A DNA stretch of 64,000 nucleotides, taken from Thermodesulfobacteriota bacterium. GTDB lineage: Bacteria > Desulfobacterota > QYQD01. The notes under the pieces were generated by a model. That model was not told the DNA's origin and made no database searches. It worked only from the letters and a program-made list of their open reading frames with translations. The translations under genes and the position numbers were made by a program. Where the stretch lies: the NCBI GenBank assembly GCA_031082315.1, contig JAVHLC010000006.1, positions 101,082 to 165,081 on the forward strand, given 5' to 3'. The number at the start of each line of letters is the position of its first letter. Position 1 is the first letter of the stretch. Below are positions 43,686 to 53,754 of this stretch, piece after piece.

Positions 43686-44783
43686 ATGGAAATTCAAGAT
43701 TCAAGCATTGCTATGTTTAGCAATCGGACGTACCTTGAAAAGTATGAAAAAAGTGAAAGTCTGAAAATGTGGGTAGGGAACGTAAGGCCTGATTTTGAAG
43801 GCAATAATCAAGCGGCAGGACGCTTACCAGCCGAACATATCCCTAAGCCAAAAGATTACATTTTGGATTTGTCGGTCAAGGCAAAAGAGGCACAGCCGGC
43901 ACAAAAAAACGGAATAATCGATGGTGAACTAAGCGGTGAGGACCAAATTAAAGTAAAACTTATAGAAAAACTTTTAGAAGCCCTAACAGGCAAAAAGATC
44001 AAAATTAGGATCCTCGTCAAACTTGAAGAAGGTGGAGAAGAATGTTCTGAATTAAAAGGCAAAGTATCTGATCTGCAGAATCAGCAGCAACAGGGACAAG
44101 CCCCTGAAAGGCAAGGCTGGGGAATTGAGTACGATTATCATGAAGTTCGTTACGAATATGAGGAAACATCACTTTCAGCAGAAGGAATTATCAAAACCGA
44201 GGATGGAAAGGAAATAAATTTCTCTGTGAATATCAATATGAGCCGGGAGTTCGTGCAGGAACAAGATATCCATATCAGAGCCGGGGATGCCGCAAAGATT
44301 GATCCTCTTGTAATAAATTACGGCGGTTTAGCCGCCGAATTAACAGACACAAAATTCAGTTTTGATTTAGACTCCGATGGAAACAAAGATAATATTTCAT
44401 TTGTTAGTCCGGGCAGTGGATTTCTTGCCATAGACAAAAATAACGACCAAATAATTAACAATGGCAGTGAACTGTTCGGGCCAAGCAGCGGGGATGGATT
44501 CGCTGAGCTGGCTCAATATAACGAGGATGGCAACCAGTGGATAGATGAAAACGATTCAATATTTGACAAACTGCGCATTTGGTCAAAAGACGCTCAGGGC
44601 AACGACTACTTGTTTGCACTGGGACAAAAGGGTATCGGAGCATTATATCTGGGTAACTTAAATACACAATTTGCAGTTAAGAATGACGCCAATGAAGTTC
44701 AAGGAGAAGTAAAATCCACAGGGTTATATGTAACAGAAAATGGAACGGTGGGAACTGTTCAACAGCTAGACTTAACTATATGA
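43686..44783 (+). CDS. Calcium-binding-like protein with DxDxDG motifs
   Basis: The 365-residue product is polar and lacks a clear signal peptide. A coil-forming Glu/Lys/Gln-rich region lies near residues 90-140. The C-terminal part has DLDSDGNKDN, DKNNDQIINNGSELFG and NEDGNQWIDENDSIFDKLRIW, a pattern of Ca2+-binding loops seen in many secreted or surface proteins of Proteobacteria. GGAGGAGG precedes the start. It might be exported by a type I system or be part of a surface structure; no partner genes are adjacent. Confidence 0.65.
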   Translation: MEIQDSSIAMFSNRTYLEKYEKSESLKMWVGNVRPDFEGNNQAAGRLPAEHIPKPKDYILDLSVKAKEAQPAQKNGIIDGELSGEDQIKVKLIEKLLEALTGKKIKIRILVKLEEGGEECSELKGKVSDLQNQQQQGQAPERQGWGIEYDYHEVRYEYEETSLSAEGIIKTEDGKEINFSVNINMSREFVQEQDIHIRAGDAAKIDPLVINYGGLAAELTDTKFSFDLDSDGNKDNISFVSPGSGFLAIDKNNDQIINNGSELFGPSSGDGFAELAQYNEDGNQWIDENDSIFDKLRIWSKDAQGNDYLFALGQKGIGALYLGNLNTQFAVKNDANEVQGEVKSTGLYVTENGTVGTVQQLDLTI

Positions 44784-45252
44784 CTGTCGTAACTTACTGG
44801 GGCTGTCTCAAAAGAGTGCTGATTACGGTCATGAATTTATGCAATTTATAGTTTCACCAAACTTAATTGATTATCCGGCGCCAATTTTCTCCCTCGCAGT
44901 AATGCCCTCCCCTGTTGACAGATGACCGGGTTATGCCAGCTAATTTGGCAACTGTAGTACCATTCATCCCCGGTTCCTAACCAGCCCGGACATACCGGGC
45001 TTCCTGCTCTTACCCCCTGCGGCTGTTTGCTTGAAGCCGATAACACCGTTCCAATTGTTCATTTTGCCCTTTAAGAAGGGAGCAAGAGTAGCTTCAAAGG
45101 CTTCGCCTTCTGCTGGTCAATAATCGACAATGAGGAGTCGAGGGTTGAAGCCTTTCGGATATCGCAAACGGCTTTCCGCTTGACAGCGAACTAATTTCGC
45201 ATTAAATAACACAAATAATATAATAGTAGCACAGCCAGAAGGAGAAATAATT
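44784..45252. other. Intergenic region; possible IS terminus; no cobalamin riboswitch recognised
   Basis: GGGGCTGTCTCAAAA at 44799-44813 resembles the ends of several insertion-sequence families, but no partner end or transposase is found. A weak minus-strand frame (44846-45046) is unrecognised. No B12-box or NiCo-type conserved core was found before cbiM. Confidence 0.4.
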
Positions 45253-46287
45253 ATGCACATGGCCGATGCCTTATTATCTCCAGCCGTGGGCGCCACGTTT
45301 TGGGCCGCCAGCGGAGGGGCCATTATTTACGCAAGCAAAAAAGTGCGGCTGGAAATTGATGAGAAGAAAATCCCGCTCATGGGGGTTCTGGGAGCCTTTA
45401 TCTTTGCCGCTCAGATGATAAACTTCACGATCCCCGGCACCGGCTCCAGCGGGCATCTGGGCGGGGGCATGATCCTGGCCATTCTTTTAGGCCCATACGC
45501 AGCGTTTCTCACCATAGCCTCGGTCTTGATTATCCAGGCCCTGTTCTTTGCCGACGGCGGCCTCATGGCCCTGGGGTGCAACATCTTTAATATGGGCGTC
45601 TTCCCCTGTTTTGTGGCCTATCCCTTGATTTATAAGAATATCGTTCGGGACAACCCCACCGCCGGAAAAATCACAGCAGCCTCGGTCAGCTCATCGGTCC
45701 TGGCCCTTCAGATGGGCGCATTTTCTGTGGTCTTACAAACTCTGCTTTCCGGCAGGTCCGAATTGCCCTTCATGTCGTTTGTCCTGGCCATGTTGCCGAT
45801 TCATTTGGCCATCGGCGTAATTGAGGGATTCATAACGGCCGGTGTAGTAAATTTTGTAAGACAGATGCGGCCTGAGATATTGGAGGGAGCCGCGAAATCA
45901 AGGCCGCTGAGCGGGCTTCCCATACGAAATATACTGGCTTCCCTGGCGGTTCTGGCCTTATTAACCGGGGGCATACTTTCCTGGTTTGCATCCAGTTTTC
46001 CGGACGGCCTGGAATGGTCCATAGCAAAGGTCTATGGAAAGGCGGAACTGCCCGAATCTGCCCATAACCTTGGCCGCATCCTGGGTGGGCTCCAGGAAAA
46101 GTCCGCCTTTCTCCCCGATTATGGCTTTAAGGAACCATCTTCGCCGGAGAATGCGATACCCGAAACTTATAAGCCGGAACCCTGGCCCACGGTCAGCGCC
46201 GGCACTTCTGTATCCGGTGTGGTGGGAGCCGCGCTCACGGCCGGCCTGGCGCTGCTCATCGGGCTGGCCCTCAGAAAAAAGAGATAG
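45253..46287 (+). CDS. cbiM: Cobalt/nickel ECF transporter component CbiM fused to CbiN/PDGLE-like domain
   Basis: CbiM is the substrate-specific membrane subunit; its N-terminal MHMADALLSPAVG supplies the metal-binding His residues. The 344-residue product has about six helices in the CbiM part. A C-terminal extension follows with FPDGLEWS (PDGLE domain, about residues 255-262) and a last membrane helix, taking the place of CbiN. It is followed by cbiQ and cbiO. Nickel use would fit the hydrogenase protease gene; cobalt would fit the B12-radical SAM gene. Confidence 0.93.
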   Translation: MHMADALLSPAVGATFWAASGGAIIYASKKVRLEIDEKKIPLMGVLGAFIFAAQMINFTIPGTGSSGHLGGGMILAILLGPYAAFLTIASVLIIQALFFADGGLMALGCNIFNMGVFPCFVAYPLIYKNIVRDNPTAGKITAASVSSSVLALQMGAFSVVLQTLLSGRSELPFMSFVLAMLPIHLAIGVIEGFITAGVVNFVRQMRPEILEGAAKSRPLSGLPIRNILASLAVLALLTGGILSWFASSFPDGLEWSIAKVYGKAELPESAHNLGRILGGLQEKSAFLPDYGFKEPSSPENAIPETYKPEPWPTVSAGTSVSGVVGAALTAGLALLIGLALRKKR

Positions 46288-46335
46288 ATAGGAGCCTTAA
46301 GGGATTTGGCCCCAATGCCTGGTTCCTGAATCGAC

Positions 46336-47154
46336 GTGGCCTCTTTTGATAGCGCATACTTTGATATTAAATACCTCGATACCCTGTCTTACCAGGATAC
46401 CGCTATCCATCGGCTTGATCCCCGCGTCAAGCTGCTGACTACAGCGATTTTTATACTGACCGTGGTCTCTTTCTCCAAGTATGAACTGACGGGTCTGGCC
46501 CCTCTTCTTGTTTTTCCGGTTATCCTCGTATCCCGGGCTGCTCTGCCCGTGGGGCTATTGCTTAAAAAGATAGCGGCTGTCTCTCCGTTTGCCGTCCTGG
46601 TGGGGGCCTTTAACCCCCTGTTCGACCAACAGATTGAGCTGTACCTGGGCGGTGTGCCTGTCAGTGGGGGTTGGATTTCCTTCGCCTCTATCCTGATCCG
46701 CTTCATGTTAACGGTTTCCGCCGCGTTAATTCTCATAGCCACGACCTCTTTTCCGGGCATCTGCCTGGCCCTGGAAAGGCTAAAGGTACCAAGGGCGCTG
46801 ATCGTACAGCTTTATTTCCTTTACTATTTTATATTCGTCCTCATGGATGAGGCCTTGCGTATGGTACGGGCCAGGAATATGCGGGCCTTTGACGGCCGGG
46901 GAACCGGGTTAAGGGTCTATGTCCATCTCCTGGGGGCCTTGTTTCTAAGGGCCGTGGACAGGGCGGAGCGCGTCCATCAGGCCATGTTCAGCCGTGCCTT
47001 TAACGGTCATTTTTATGCGGCAAGGCGCAGCGGCATCACCTGTCAGGATGGCATCTTTTTCCTGGCCTGGACGACCTTTTTTGTCCTGTGCCGGTGGTAC
47101 AATATAAGCGAGATCATCGGCCAGGCGGCATTAAGGGTCATGCACATGATTTAG
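46336..47154 (+). CDS. cbiQ: Cobalt/nickel ECF transporter transmembrane component CbiQ
   Basis: This 272-residue membrane protein couples CbiM to the ATPase. It starts at GTG and shows HRLDPRVKLL near residue 24 and ALERLKVPRALI with the downstream RARNMRAF region that contacts the ATPase in the ECF T-component family. Five to six hydrophobic segments are visible. No strong ribosome site is seen. Confidence 0.9.
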   Translation: MASFDSAYFDIKYLDTLSYQDTAIHRLDPRVKLLTTAIFILTVVSFSKYELTGLAPLLVFPVILVSRAALPVGLLLKKIAAVSPFAVLVGAFNPLFDQQIELYLGGVPVSGGWISFASILIRFMLTVSAALILIATTSFPGICLALERLKVPRALIVQLYFLYYFIFVLMDEALRMVRARNMRAFDGRGTGLRVYVHLLGALFLRAVDRAERVHQAMFSRAFNGHFYAARRSGITCQDGIFFLAWTTFFVLCRWYNISEIIGQAALRVMHMI

Positions 47155-47297
47155 AATAGCGAGCAAATTCGCACGCCCAGGCGCATCTTTGACCGGGGCG
47201 AACTTTGCGCTTTCGGGAATCAGAAAACAGAATTCAGGAGTCAGGAGTCAGAATACCGATAGCTGAATGCTGATAGCTGACAGCTAATTGCAAAGTT
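47155..47297. repeat. Short intergenic region with partial GCTGATAGCTGA repeat
   Basis: GATAGCTGAATGCTGATAGC near 47260-47279 is shared with the centre of the MITE-like repeat at 38825-38980. It separates cbiQ from cbiO by 143 nt, unusual within an ECF operon. Confidence 0.55.
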
Positions 47298-48110
47298 ATG
47301 AGTCACCATTTCATTGAGTTTACAGATGTCGGATACGTCTATCCCGATGGTACACGGGCGCTCTCCGGTATCTCATTTACCGTCCTGCATGGTGAATCCG
47401 TAGGTTTGGTGGGGTCCAATGGCGCGGGCAAATCGACCCTGCTCCTCCAGATAAACGGGTATCTTTTTCCGACCGAGGGGACGGTGAATGTCGGTAATGT
47501 CATTGTCTCCAGGGATACCGTAAACGATGTCCGGCGCAGGGTAGGCGTGGTCTTTCAAAATCCGGATGACCAGCTCTTTATGCCCAGGGTTTATGATGAC
47601 GTGGCCTTTGGCCCCTTCAACCTGGGGTGGGACAGCAAGAAGGTGGAGGAAAAGACGCTGGAGGCATTGCAAACAGTAGGCTGTCTGGATTTGAAACACC
47701 GGCCGCCGCACAGGCTGTCTATAGGCCAAAAGCGAGCGGTCTCTATTGCTACCGTACTATCCATGGACCCGGATATCCTGGTCATGGACGAACCCTCTTC
47801 CAATCTTGATCCCAGGGCCAGGCGGCAGCTCATAAACCTGCTACGTACCTTTACGCACACCAGGATTATCGCCTCTCACGATCTCGATCTCATACTGGAT
47901 ACCTGTGAGCGTACCATCGTCCTGCACGCCGGACGCGTAGCAGCAGACGGGCCCACGCCGGATATCTTGCGGGATGACGCACTCCTTGCGGCAAATAACC
48001 TGGAGAGACCTCTTTCGCTACAGGGCAGGGCAGAAGAGTTATCCCACCCGGCGGAGGCGAAGGAGATTCGTCCCTCCGACTTCCATAGACGAGCCGGCCA
48101 TAACCACTAA
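47298..48110 (+). CDS. cbiO: Cobalt/nickel ECF transporter ATPase CbiO
   Basis: This 270-residue ABC ATPase has Walker A GSNGAGKSTL (about residues 39-48), the Q-loop VVFQNPDDQLF, the ABC signature LSIGQKRAVSIA, Walker B DILVMDEPSSNLD and the switch His in IIASHDLDL. It energises uptake through CbiMQ. Its last 72 bases overlap the 3' end of the convergent pyruvate kinase gene. Confidence 0.95.
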   Translation: MSHHFIEFTDVGYVYPDGTRALSGISFTVLHGESVGLVGSNGAGKSTLLLQINGYLFPTEGTVNVGNVIVSRDTVNDVRRRVGVVFQNPDDQLFMPRVYDDVAFGPFNLGWDSKKVEEKTLEALQTVGCLDLKHRPPHRLSIGQKRAVSIATVLSMDPDILVMDEPSSNLDPRARRQLINLLRTFTHTRIIASHDLDLILDTCERTIVLHAGRVAADGPTPDILRDDALLAANNLERPLSLQGRAEELSHPAEAKEIRPSDFHRRAGHNH

Positions 48111-49448
48111 GTGGTCACCCTTGTTGATCAACCCTTCGACTAAGAGTTTGTTTTCCATTTCTCGAATGGCCTCTTGGGTATCGCGGGCGAAATCCATCAG
48201 GATAGGAATGGTCCCCCAGTAAAGAGAACCCCGCCGGCACGTCTCCTCGTGCGGAGTGAGGGCTATAATCGGGCATTCGGGCCTGTATTTGGAGATAAGG
48301 CGGGCCGTAAAGCCCGTCTCGGTGAAGGCGATGATAAACTTAGCGCCGATTTCCCTGGAGCTGTGATAAGCGGCGTGGCATATCGCCTGGGCAAAGGAAA
48401 TGACCGTATCTGCCGGGACATCGCGGTGGCCCAAACGAAAGTACGGCGTTTTTTCGGCCTCCTCAATGATGCGGGCCATCATCTCCACGGCTTGGACCGG
48501 ATACTTCCCGAAGGCGGTTTCCCCGGAGAGCATTACGGCGTCGCTTCCGTCAAAAATAGCGTTGGCCACATCCGATGCCTCGGCGCGGGTCGGTGTGGGG
48601 TGCACCATCATGGAATCAAGCATCTGGGTGGCCGTTATGGCCGGTACACCCTGATGGTGACACTTTTCGATGATACGCTTCTGAAGGGCAGGGACTTTGG
48701 CCGGCGAGATTTCCACCCCCAGATCGCCACGGGCCACCATGATGCTATCCGCCAGGGCTATTATGGCATCGAGCTTTTCCACGGCCTCCGGCTTTTCCAG
48801 CTTGGCTATAACCGGAACCCGTTTGTCGCCTATCACTTCCTTTATTTCAATTATATCCCGTGGATCACGGACAAAGGAAAGGGCTATATAATCCACCCCA
48901 TTTTCCAGTCCAAAGCGCAGGTCTTCTCTATCCTTAGCCGTAAGCGCCGGCTCCGAGATACGTACTCCGGGGAGGTTGATCCCCTTGCGATCGTAAAGCA
49001 CGCCGCCGTTTACTACCTCGCAGGTTACGTCTTCCGTATCTGTTTCCAGGACACGGAGTTTGATTAAGCCATCGTCGATGAGGATAAAATCGCCGGGATG
49101 AACATCCCGGGCCAGCTTGCTATAAGAAGTAGAAACACCGGTCTCGTCCCCCGGTCTGGGCCTTGTGGATATGATAAAACGTCCGCCCGGTACGAGGTTT
49201 GCCGGACCATGGGCAAAAGTCCCGATGCGTATTTTGGGCCCCTGGAGATCCTGCAATATGGCGATGGGCCTCCTTAATCCGGCCGAGACCCGCCGAATAA
49301 GCGTAATGTTTCTTAGATGGTCATCATGGGTGCCGTGCGAAAAATTAAGCCGGGCGACGTCCATACCGGCCTGAGCCAGTTGAGAGATGACTTCCTCGGA
49401 TTGCGAGGCCGGGCCGATGGTGCAGATGATCTTTGCCTTGCGTTTCAT
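48039..49448 (-). CDS. pyk: Pyruvate kinase
   Basis: The enzyme makes pyruvate and ATP from phosphoenolpyruvate. The product, about 469 residues, has KIICTIGPAS at its start, VARLNFSHG, the active-site region VIAKLEKPEAVEKL, MVARGDLGVEI and MSGETAFGKYP. The ATG at 49448 matches the family N terminus; upstream in-frame starts exist at 49457 and 49484. The C-terminal domain is complete, ending GTNLLRLRRVG, even though it overlaps cbiO by 72 nt on the opposite strand. Confidence 0.95.
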   Translation of the reverse strand: MKRKAKIICTIGPASQSEEVISQLAQAGMDVARLNFSHGTHDDHLRNITLIRRVSAGLRRPIAILQDLQGPKIRIGTFAHGPANLVPGGRFIISTRPRPGDETGVSTSYSKLARDVHPGDFILIDDGLIKLRVLETDTEDVTCEVVNGGVLYDRKGINLPGVRISEPALTAKDREDLRFGLENGVDYIALSFVRDPRDIIEIKEVIGDKRVPVIAKLEKPEAVEKLDAIIALADSIMVARGDLGVEISPAKVPALQKRIIEKCHHQGVPAITATQMLDSMMVHPTPTRAEASDVANAIFDGSDAVMLSGETAFGKYPVQAVEMMARIIEEAEKTPYFRLGHRDVPADTVISFAQAICHAAYHSSREIGAKFIIAFTETGFTARLISKYRPECPIIALTPHEETCRRGSLYWGTIPILMDFARDTQEAIREMENKLLVEGLINKGDHLVVMAGSSMEVGGTNLLRLRRVG

Positions 49449-49741
49449 ATCGGCCATGATAGACCACACTATGCTAAAAGTCAAAGAACGTTTTGGGGTA
49501 ATATTTTAGGTTTTTGAAGATATACCTAAGCAAGGCGCTATAATAGCCAAAATCCCCCTCAATCCCCCTTTGGGAAAGGGGGAAGCGTTTCTCCTCCCTT
49601 TGAAAAAGGGAGGTTGGGAGGGATTTAAGAATACTCTTTCAAACAGCTAAACTGATACGTTTAGGAAATGTTTTTTTATTGGCAATTTTTCGGGGGTGTG
49701 TTAGGTTTTAACCCTCTTATTTCTATCCGGAGGCTAATTAA
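49449..49741. repeat. Intergenic region with CCCCCTTT inverted repeats
   Basis: Two inverted repeats, CCCCCTTTGGGAAAGGGGG and CTCCCTTTGAAAAAGGGAG, fill 49551-49626. They belong to a family also seen at 43441-43477 and 58111-58217. No gene is supported. Confidence 0.65.
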
Positions 49742-49960
49742 ATGAAGGAACAAGTGCAAAGCGTATTGGACAAAATCAGGCCGGTTTTACAGAAAGACGG
49801 CGGCGATGTCGAATTGGTGGATGTCAAAGATGGAGTAGTTTCAGTCCGCCTCACCGGCGCCTGTAAGGGCTGTCCCATGTCTCAGATGACCCTTAAAAAC
49901 GGTATTGAAAAATACCTCAAGAAAGAGATACCGGAAGTAGTCAGCGTCGAGTCTGTCTAG
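49742..49960 (+). CDS. NFU-type iron-sulfur carrier (NifU C-terminal domain)
   Basis: This 72-residue protein is a stand-alone NFU domain with the cluster-binding motif CKGCPMS (about residues 40-46) and the [11 protein letters not shown] start. It should bind and pass a [4Fe-4S] cluster to target proteins such as the radical SAM enzyme. It converges on rlmH with 4 nt between stop codons. Confidence 0.92.
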   Translation: MKEQVQSVLDKIRPVLQKDGGDVELVDVKDGVVSVRLTGACKGCPMSQMTLKNGIEKYLKKEIPEVVSVESV

Positions 49961-49964
49961 CCGG

Positions 49965-50441
49965 TTATTTATGGTACTTCTCACCGGCCTTTATCGTGTA
50001 AGCCCGATAAACTTGCTCGAAGAGTATAAGGCGGCACATCTCATGCGTAAGGGTAAGTTTTGAGAGTGAAAGGATAAAGTGGCACTCCTTGAGCAGGGTG
50101 GGTGAAAGGCCCAAAGGGCCACCGGTTATGAAAATAATCTCTTCCCGGCCCTGCCTTTCGAGGTCGGTCAAAAATCGGGCCAGATCGACGGACGAAAGCT
50201 GTTTCCCTGTGCTGTCGAGGGCTATGCGATAAGCAGCGGGGTTTATTCTGGTCAGGATATCTCTACTTTCAGCCTCAATAACCTTGTTTGTGTCCGCTTT
50301 AGGTCCAATCTTCCCGGCTTTCACAACCCTGCCCTCAGTAGAAACGTAGCGTCTCAGGCGATGCAGGTACTCATCTATTCCCATCTGAATAAATCGCTCT
50401 TTTGTCTTGCCCACAAAAAAGAAGCCTAGCTTCGTGGCCAT
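49965..50441 (-). CDS. rlmH: 23S rRNA (pseudouridine1915-N3)-methyltransferase
   Basis: RlmH methylates pseudouridine 1915 in helix 69. This 158-residue SPOUT-fold protein has IALDSTGKQLSS, FITGGPLGLS and the trefoil-knot motif LTHEMCRLILFEQVYRAYTI, all diagnostic. Its length is as usual for the family. Confidence 0.96.
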   Translation of the reverse strand: MATKLGFFFVGKTKERFIQMGIDEYLHRLRRYVSTEGRVVKAGKIGPKADTNKVIEAESRDILTRINPAAYRIALDSTGKQLSSVDLARFLTDLERQGREEIIFITGGPLGLSPTLLKECHFILSLSKLTLTHEMCRLILFEQVYRAYTIKAGEKYHK

Positions 50442-50707
50442 GATCTATTGCCTCTCCGCTGTCTATAAATGCCCCCTCTCTCCTTTTGAAAAAGAAAGGC
50501 AGAGTATATTGCTAAAGAGAAAAATAATTCCACAAAAATGGAAAAAAAGTACCCTTATTAAGGAAAAAATGTTTCTTAGGGCATAATATCGATTATCAAA
50601 AATTTATGCTAACCTATTGTATTTACATTATTTATTAATTAGGGCTGATTATCTGGCATTGAATTTGCGTTCAATATATGCATCTATCTGATAAGGAAGT
50701 AAGGATT
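50442..50707. other. AT-rich intergenic region, likely promoter of the small secreted protein
   Basis: The sequence is AT-rich with a partial CCCTCTCTCC/AAAGAAAGG repeat near 50473. No gene is present. The downstream gene's ribosome site AAGGAAGTAAGG is at 50693-50704. Confidence 0.4.
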
Positions 50708-50950
50708 ATGCGTAAAAGTTACATTTTTGTTATATTACTGGCCCTATTTCCTATAGGGGCTACCCTATCATACACAGACGGCGAATCACAGGGGTATTAC
50801 TATAAGGCCTATTCTCCGGCTCAAGTCAAAAAGATGATGCGATATCACGGTACCTTGGCCGCTAAATTTGACGGACAGACCTGGTGGTTCCAGAAAAACG
50901 GGCACTGGACCCGTCTGGATACGGACGATGCCAGGAGAAGATGTATATAG
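50708..50950 (+). CDS. Small secreted protein, unknown
   Basis: The 80-residue product has an N-terminal signal peptide (MRKSYIFVILLALFPIGATL) and a short Tyr/Trp/Lys-rich mature part with QTWWFQKNGHWTRLD. The ATG at 50708 has AAGG close upstream. A copy of the dispersed repeat starts at its stop codon. Function unknown. Confidence 0.65.
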   Translation: MRKSYIFVILLALFPIGATLSYTDGESQGYYYKAYSPAQVKKMMRYHGTLAAKFDGQTWWFQKNGHWTRLDTDDARRRCI

Positions 50951-51099
50951 TTTTCATCCGGAAAAGCCAAGATTTCCGTATGGAGCAGTCAGCATTCAGC
51001 TATCAGCTCTCAGCTTAACATGCTGTTGTCTTGATTTTTTGCTGACGGCTGATGGCTGAAAGCGTGAATCCGGAAACGGTAGTTTCCGGATGAACACTA
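50950..51099 (-). repeat. MITE-like dispersed repeat, copy 2
   Basis: Inverted relative to 38825-38980. One end has the perfect hairpin ATCCGGAAAC/GTTTCCGGAT. The copy fills the whole gap between the preceding gene's stop codon and the nadE stop codon, so it may also serve as a transcription boundary. Confidence 0.75.
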
Positions 51100-51100
51100 T

Positions 51101-51835
51101 CTAAGCTTTTTCCCTATAATAAATCGGAAGAGGCGAGCGCTTGTGCTCCGAGGCCGTCATCATAGCGTTAACCTTGTTTTTCACCTGCGAAGCAAGGTCA
51201 GATGTGGTTTTCTCATCAAGTCCTTTCAGATAATTATCTATCTCCTCATAGGTCACGCCCATCTCCGACTCATCTGTCTGTCCGGCCCAGAGTCCGGCTG
51301 AGGGCGGTTTGTCGATAATAACCTGGGGAACCTTCAGACTGCGGGCCAGCTCCCTTACTTCACGTTTCAAAAAATCTCCCAGGGGTAATATATCTACCCC
51401 GCCATCACCATACTTCGTAAAGTACCCGACGCTGATCTCGCTCTTATTGCCGGTGCCGACCACCAGATAATGATTAAGGTTTGCAAAATAATAAAGCGTC
51501 ATCATGCGCAGGCGTGGTTTAAGGTTGGCGTAAGCCGGTTGAGTCCCTTCGGGCAACATGGCCTTAAGGCTATCAAAAACGGGGCTGAGATCAACCGTTA
51601 GCGTTTTAATCTGAAAAGCGTCTGCCACCAGCCGGGCATGGGCGATGTCCTCATCCAGACTGTGGCAGGGCATAATGAGGCCGAGGGCATCTTTACCCGT
51701 CGCCTCCTTGCAGAGGGCAGCCACCACCGCCGAGTCAACCCCGCCGCTCAATCCAAAAACAGTGCCCCTTCCCCCTGCCCTTCCGACCTGTTCCCTTATC
51801 CAGTTAGAAACGGCCGGGGCCTGATTCTGACTCAT
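51101..51835 (-). CDS. nadE: NH3-dependent NAD+ synthetase
   Basis: NadE amidates deamido-NAD+ with ammonia and ATP. The 244-residue protein has the PP-loop [14 protein letters not shown] (about residues 28-41) and [29 protein letters not shown]. It lacks the N-terminal glutaminase domain, so it uses free ammonia. The start overlaps the end of mnmG by 4 nt. Confidence 0.95.
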   Translation of the reverse strand: MSQNQAPAVSNWIREQVGRAGGRGTVFGLSGGVDSAVVAALCKEATGKDALGLIMPCHSLDEDIAHARLVADAFQIKTLTVDLSPVFDSLKAMLPEGTQPAYANLKPRLRMMTLYYFANLNHYLVVGTGNKSEISVGYFTKYGDGGVDILPLGDFLKREVRELARSLKVPQVIIDKPPSAGLWAGQTDESEMGVTYEEIDNYLKGLDEKTTSDLASQVKNKVNAMMTASEHKRSPLPIYYREKA

Positions 51836-53712
51836 AGCGCATAACCTCTCTTTTTAAGATGAATGTGAAGGATGGAAACAGCCGCCGGCGTGATGCCCGA
51901 AATGCGTGCGGCCTGTCCGAGAGAGCGGGGACGGATACGATCCAGCTTCTCCTGTACCTCCCGCGATATACCCGGAAGCGTTCTGAAATCTATATCTTCC
52001 GGGACCAGACAACCTTCCAGCTTCTTGAAACGCTCTACCTGTTCAGCCTGTCTCCGCACATAACCTTCATACTTAATCGTGACCTCCAGCTCGCCGGCCA
52101 CCTCCGGCGGCAGATCGGCTAAAGGAGGGTACAATGGAATAATATCCTTCAGGGACAACTCGGGGCGGCGCAGAAGATCAGCCAGCGAAGTGATGTTTTT
52201 AAGCGGGGCGCTGTTACGGCTCTTCAGCCAATCGTTGTTGGCGGTATTAGGCGGGAGTTTGATCCCGTGTAATCCGGCTAATGCCTCTTCTATCTTCTTC
52301 TTTTTTGCCTGGCAGATGGCATAGGCATTGTCTGTAACCAGGCCGACAGCACGGCCGAGCTCCGTAAGCCGGAGATCGGCGTTGTCTTCACGTAAAAGGA
52401 GACGGTATTCGGCCCGGGAGGTGAACATGCGATAAGGCTCATTGGTGCCTTTGGTAACCAGGTCATCGATAAGAACGCCGATATAGGCCTGCGAACGATC
52501 CAGGATAACCGGCTCCCTGCCCTCCACATAACAAACCGCATTTATGCCCGCCATCAGGCCCTGGGCGGCCGCCTCTTCATAACCGCTGGTGCCATTTATT
52601 TGACCGGCATGGAACAGCCCGTGTACCGGCTTGGTTTCCAAAGACGGCTTTAGCTGTTGAGGGTCAACATAGTCATACTCTATGGCGTAGCCGGGCCGTA
52701 TAACCTCCACCTTCTCCAATCCCGGAATAGTCCGGAGCATGGCCAGTTGTATATCCACCGGCAGGCTGGTGGCGGTGCCGTTAGGGTAAATCTCTGTAGT
52801 ATCAAGTCCCTCAGGCTCAAGAAATATCTGATGGCGCTCCTTATCCGCAAAACGCACCACCTTATCCTCGATAGATGGGCAATAGCGCGCGCCCACACCT
52901 TCTATAACGCCGGTAAAAAGCGGAGAACGGTCCAGCCCCTGCCGGATAACCTCATGGGTGCGCTCGTTGGTATAAGTTATATAGCAGGGCGCCTGTTTCT
53001 GCCTGGCCCCCTTGCTTCGAAAAGAAAAGAGGTGTGGCGGGTCGTCTCCATGCTGGGCTTCCAGCTTACTGAAGTCGATAGTTTTGCCGTCCAGACGCGG
53101 AGTGGTGCCTGTCTTCAATCTGCCGATAGCAAACCCCAAGTCTTTAAGGCACTGGGAAAGATGCTGGGAGGGAGGATCGCCCATCCGCCCGGCCGCAAAC
53201 TGTTTGAGGCCGATATGGATGAGGCCATTCAAAAAGGTGCCCGTAGTCAGGATAACCGCCTTCCCCCCGATCCTTTCGCCCACAGAGGTCTCAAGCCCCC
53301 TGACTGCACTATTCTCTACTATGAGGTTATCCGCCATGGCCTGCTTGATGTCCAGGTTGACCTGGTTTTCCAGAACCGATTTCATGCGCAGCCGATAAAG
53401 GAGCCGGTCCACCTGGGCTCGCGAGGACCAGACGGCCGGGCCCTTCTTGGTGTTCAGACGCCGGAACTGGATGGCAGTCTCATCGGTATTTATGGCCATC
53501 TCCCCGCCCAGGGCGTCAATTTCCTTGACCAGGTGGCCCTTGGCCAGGCCGCCGATAGCAGGATTGCAGGACATAGCCCCGATGGTATCGATATTTATAG
53601 TAATGAGCAGGGTAGGATGCCCTAAACGGGCCGCGGCCAGGGCCGCCTCGCAGCCGGCGTGTCCGGCGCCAACGACGATGATATCATAAACCCTGGGATA
53701 CATAGTTGACAT
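51832..53712 (-). CDS. mnmG: tRNA uridine 5-carboxymethylaminomethyl modification enzyme MnmG (GidA)
   Basis: MnmG with MnmE modifies U34 of several tRNAs. The 626-residue FAD protein has [19 protein letters not shown] (about residues 12-30), [25 protein letters not shown], and [20 protein letters not shown]. MnmE is not in the window. It leads a minus-strand unit with nadE. Confidence 0.97.
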   Translation of the reverse strand: MSTMYPRVYDIIVVGAGHAGCEAALAAARLGHPTLLITINIDTIGAMSCNPAIGGLAKGHLVKEIDALGGEMAINTDETAIQFRRLNTKKGPAVWSSRAQVDRLLYRLRMKSVLENQVNLDIKQAMADNLIVENSAVRGLETSVGERIGGKAVILTTGTFLNGLIHIGLKQFAAGRMGDPPSQHLSQCLKDLGFAIGRLKTGTTPRLDGKTIDFSKLEAQHGDDPPHLFSFRSKGARQKQAPCYITYTNERTHEVIRQGLDRSPLFTGVIEGVGARYCPSIEDKVVRFADKERHQIFLEPEGLDTTEIYPNGTATSLPVDIQLAMLRTIPGLEKVEVIRPGYAIEYDYVDPQQLKPSLETKPVHGLFHAGQINGTSGYEEAAAQGLMAGINAVCYVEGREPVILDRSQAYIGVLIDDLVTKGTNEPYRMFTSRAEYRLLLREDNADLRLTELGRAVGLVTDNAYAICQAKKKKIEEALAGLHGIKLPPNTANNDWLKSRNSAPLKNITSLADLLRRPELSLKDIIPLYPPLADLPPEVAGELEVTIKYEGYVRRQAEQVERFKKLEGCLVPEDIDFRTLPGISREVQEKLDRIRPRSLGQAARISGITPAAVSILHIHLKKRGYAL

Positions 53713-53754
53713 GGGACGAAATTAAACAAAAAGCGGTGCCTTGTCAACTTTACA

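Noticed and set aside
44846..45046. Minus-strand 66-codon frame before cbiM
   Set aside because: No family resemblance and no ribosome site; could be an IS fragment, but this cannot be supported.
45060..45252. Cobalamin or NiCo riboswitch upstream of cbiM
   Set aside because: I could not find the conserved B12-box or NiCo core, so no riboswitch is claimed.
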